Positions 6,569 to 8,238 of a stretch of 8,238 bases of DNA are shown piece after piece. Source of the stretch: Tectiglobus sp051009975 (GTDB lineage Bacteria > Pseudomonadota > Alphaproteobacteria > Rhizobiales > Hyphomicrobiaceae). The stretch spans positions 1 through 8,238 of the forward strand of contig JBPCWA010000317.1 of the NCBI GenBank assembly GCA_051009975.1, read 5' to 3'. Under the pieces are notes generated by a model, which saw only the letters and a list, made by a program, of their open reading frames with translations, ran no database searches and was not told the origin of the DNA. Positions within the stretch are counted from its first letter, which is position 1. Every line of letters begins with the position of its first letter. The translations under genes were made by a program, and so were the position numbers.

Positions 6569-7471
6569 ATGCCTCAAGCAGACATTATTGACGGTAAGGC
6601 ATTCGCTCAAACGCTGCGCCGTCGGATCGCTGAGACCGTTGCAAGGTTGAACGTCGATCATTCGATCGTTCCGGGATTGGCGGTCGTCCTGGTGGGCGAG
6701 GATCCCGCTAGCCAAGTCTATGTGCGAAACAAATCGAAGCAGGCCATTGAGGCCGGCATAACCGCGATTGATCGAAAATTGCCACCGAATACATCCGAAT
6801 TAGAGTTACTTCATTGCGTGGAAGAGCTCAATTCGGACCCAGCGGTTCACGGAATTCTGGTTCAGTTGCCGCTTCCCGAGCATATTAGCTCCGAGACGGT
6901 ACTTCGAGCGATTTGCCCGGCGAAAGATGTTGACGGATTTCACCCGATGAATGTCGGGCTCGTAGCTTCGGGCCAGCTTGAAGAAGCTTTCGTACCGTGT
7001 ACACCACTTGGCTGTATTCTTATTCTGCGCGATTATCACAATACCCTCAGCGGCAAGAACGCGGTAGTCGTCGGACGTTCGAACATCGTCGGTAAACCCA
7101 TGGCGCAGTTGTTGCTGCAGCAGAACTGCACAGTCACCATCGCACATTCACGCACGGCCGATTTGGAGGCTGTTTGTCGTCGTGGCGACATCATCGTGGC
7201 TGCCGTTGGGCGGCCGGAAATGGTACGTGGCGATTGGATCAAGCCAGGAGCAACTGTTATTGATGTCGGGATCAATCGCGTAACTGACAATAACGAGAAA
7301 CGGCGCCTAGTGGGCGACGTGTCCTTCGCCGAAGCGGTCGAAGTGGCTGGCGCGATAACGCCTGTACCGGGTGGTGTTGGTCCGATGACTATTGCTTGCT
7401 TGCTCGCTAATACAGCCCGGGCAGCATGTATGACAAATGGCCTGGCGGCACCAAACTGGTCGGCGTCTTAG
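6569..7471 (+). CDS. folD: Bifunctional methylenetetrahydrofolate dehydrogenase / methenyltetrahydrofolate cyclohydrolase
   Basis: This 300-residue cytoplasmic enzyme oxidises 5,10-methylene-THF to 5,10-methenyl-THF with NADP and hydrolyses that to 10-formyl-THF. The catalytic Tyr-x-x-x-Lys is Y51 and K55 in SQVYVRNKSKQ. Gln99 in GILVQLPLP (95-103) and Asp122 in KDVDGFHP (119-126) complete the active site. The nucleotide-binding signature VVVGRSNIVGKP is at 166-177 and the C-terminal PROSITE-type signature PVPGGVGPMT at 265-274. Length is standard (280-300 aa) and no key residue is missing. It lies 148 bases after soxG on the same strand and uses the one-carbon folate that sarcosine oxidase makes, so it is probably a dedicated second copy beside a housekeeping folD. 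The second-copy idea is inference: the rest of the genome is not visible. Confidence 0.97.
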   Translation: MPQADIIDGKAFAQTLRRRIAETVARLNVDHSIVPGLAVVLVGEDPASQVYVRNKSKQAIEAGITAIDRKLPPNTSELELLHCVEELNSDPAVHGILVQLPLPEHISSETVLRAICPAKDVDGFHPMNVGLVASGQLEEAFVPCTPLGCILILRDYHNTLSGKNAVVVGRSNIVGKPMAQLLLQQNCTVTIAHSRTADLEAVCRRGDIIVAAVGRPEMVRGDWIKPGATVIDVGINRVTDNNEKRRLVGDVSFAEAVEVAGAITPVPGGVGPMTIACLLANTARAACMTNGLAAPNWSAS

Positions 7472-7489
7472 AAGGTTGTCCGACAAGCT

Positions 7490-7509
7490 TGCTCCAGAAG
7501 AATGGAGCA
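7490..7509 (+). terminator. Hairpin just after folD, possible transcription terminator
   Basis: TGCTCCA (7490-7496) and TGGAGCA (7503-7509) pair perfectly around a 6-base loop GAAGAA, starting 19 bases after the folD stop. No T run follows, so it is not a classic intrinsic terminator. It could instead stabilise the 3' end or act with Rho. Confidence 0.35.
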
Positions 7510-7565
7510 GCGGCTACATCGATGACGAAATGCTGTGATGCAGTAGGCCGACGCCTCTGGTCATA

Positions 7566-7584
7566 GGTTTGAAGACTTCGAACC
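7566..7584. repeat. Inverted repeat / hairpin of unknown role
   Basis: GGTTTGA (7566-7572) can pair with TCGAACC (7578-7584), with one G-T wobble and loop AGACT. Alternatively GGTTTG (7566-7571) pairs perfectly with CAAACC (7584-7589). No function is apparent. Confidence 0.25.
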
Positions 7585-7778
7585 AAACCGCATCGACGAT
7601 GCACGCAACAGTGGGGGCTTTCCGCGCAAATCAAGGACTGCCGATCGAGCGCCATGGCGCAAAGGTTAATCAAAATTGAGCCGTTGGGGGGGCTGATGGA
7701 CCGGACGTGGCCAACGATTGCGCACGTGGCACATCTCACAGCTTGAACCGTCAGCGATGTCTAACCTAAACTCCTCGT

Positions 7779-7800
7779 GTTCGGGGAGCCTGTGCCGAAC
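7779..7800. repeat. Inverted repeat GTTCGG/CCGAAC
   Basis: GTTCGG (7779-7784) and CCGAAC (7795-7800) are exact reverse complements with a 10-base spacer. No T tract follows. It could be a stem-loop or a regulator site upstream of the SH3-domain gene. Confidence 0.25.
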
Positions 7801-7969
7801 GGGCCGATCGCACGATTGGCGCAGCACAACGATCTCCCATAGAGCTGCGAAAATGGTGCTCCGTTTACCAAAAATTGCCCTAAAGGCGAAGGTCTGAGCA
7901 GTTTTGACATATCGTCTTTTCGAGCTGCGAGGAGGCTCAATCCGAGGGATAGATAGATCGGAAGATTCC

Positions 7970-8238
7970 ATGAGAAAAATCACAATCCTTGTTGTAGCCA
8001 CAGCAATCGTAGCTATCATGCAGATTGCGATTTCTATCGAACCGTCGAGCGCACAGAACCGCCGCATCGACTGTGCTCACGGGCCGGACATTTGGCGGGT
8101 CCGAAATGTCGCCAGTTGGGACCGGCTTAATATTCGCTCAGGCCCCAGCCATCGGCGGACTAAGGTTGGGTCGATCCCGCCCGATGGTCGTGGCGTACAT
8201 TGTCTCGGACCGTGCCGTGGCAACTGGTGCCGCATATC
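7970..8238 (+). CDS. Exported bacterial SH3-domain (SH3b) protein, C-terminus cut by window edge
   Basis: The first 89 residues of a small exported protein are visible. Residues 1-28 are a signal peptide: a short basic start (MRK), a hydrophobic core and an SSA cleavage site before Gln29. From about residue 36 the sequence follows the bacterial SH3 pattern: WDRLNIRSGPSHRRTKVGSI (50-69), then HCLGPCRGNWCRI (77-89). The 'LNIRSGPS' turn is the SH3b hallmark. Cysteines at 35, 78, 82 and 87 suggest disulfides in the periplasm. GGAAG (7960-7964) sits 5 bases before the ATG. SH3b domains often bind peptidoglycan or other cell-wall ligands, but small single-domain versions like this one have no defined role. 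Nothing links it to the sox genes, from which it is separated by 498 bases. Confidence 0.78.
   Translation, partial: MRKITILVVATAIVAIMQIAISIEPSSAQNRRIDCAHGPDIWRVRNVASWDRLNIRSGPSHRRTKVGSIPPDGRGVHCLGPCRGNWCRI

Larger units (their letters stand above)
7472..7969. other. Gene-free stretch after folD
   Basis: These 498 bases hold no ORF I can assign on either strand. Open frames here are short, unlike known families, and lack good ribosome sites. Several dyads are present: 7490-7509, 7566-7584, 7590-7602 (GCATCG-A-CGATGC) and 7779-7800. I see no tRNA, no clear insertion-sequence end and no tandem repeat. It may be a decayed gene or an untranslated leader plus promoter for the gene at 7970. Confidence 0.5.

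Noticed and set aside
6444..6650. 68-codon plus-strand ORF bridging the soxG-folD gap
   Set aside because: It has no Shine-Dalgarno and runs about 80 bases into folD out of frame; its composition gives no family match.
7407..7739. 110-codon minus-strand ORF after folD
   Set aside because: It overlaps the 3' end of folD on the opposite strand and shows no recognisable domain or ribosome site.
7904..7909. TTGACA as a -35 box for the SH3-domain gene
   Set aside because: No -10-like hexamer is found 16-18 bases downstream; the position is plausible but the promoter cannot be supported.
7929..7935. GAGGAGG as a ribosome binding site
   Set aside because: It is a strong match but no start codon follows at a usable distance; GGAAG at 7960-7964 serves the ATG at 7970.
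7666..8067. 133-codon minus-strand ORF
   Set aside because: It is antisense to the signal peptide of the SH3b gene, whose domain evidence is far better.

Overview
The window carries one well-preserved catabolic operon for N-methylglycine (sarcosine): soxB-soxD-soxA-soxG, encoding all four subunits of heterotetrameric, tetrahydrofolate-dependent sarcosine oxidase. It is followed on the same strand by folD, which works on the one-carbon folate the oxidase produces. Gene order, subunit sequences and the secreted SH3b-type gene at the right edge are what one expects of an alphaproteobacterium, most likely Hyphomicrobiales (rhizobia and relatives). That assignment is an inference from family resemblance, not a database result.

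Layout. Positions 1-917 (minus strand) hold the first 305 codons of an alpha/beta-hydrolase of the EHN-type epoxide hydrolase family, running off the left edge. Positions 918-1264 are a divergent intergenic region with several short perfect dyads and a repeated 9-mer, the likely site of sox control. The sox genes fill 1265-6420 and are tightly packed: 17 bases between soxB and soxD, a 4-base ATGA overlap between soxD and soxA, and an 8-base overlap between soxA and soxG. A 148-base gap precedes folD (6569-7471). Positions 7472-7969 contain no gene I can support, only a few hairpins. From 7970 to the right edge is the start of a small exported SH3-domain protein.

How the genes work together. 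SoxA and SoxB carry the flavin, NAD and folate sites. Sarcosine is oxidised to glycine and its methyl group leaves as 5,10-methylene-tetrahydrofolate, with H2O2 from reoxidation of the flavin. FolD then converts methylene-THF to methenyl- and 10-formyl-THF, making NADPH and supplying purine or formate routes. Upstream demethylases that would feed sarcosine in (glycine betaine or dimethylglycine steps) are not in this window.

The most notable feature is SoxD. It keeps the family scaffold but lacks three of the four residues that bind zinc in the structurally known enzymes. I saw no clearly new system. The rest is ordinary one-carbon metabolism with an interesting control region and an unexplained gene-free stretch downstream of folD.
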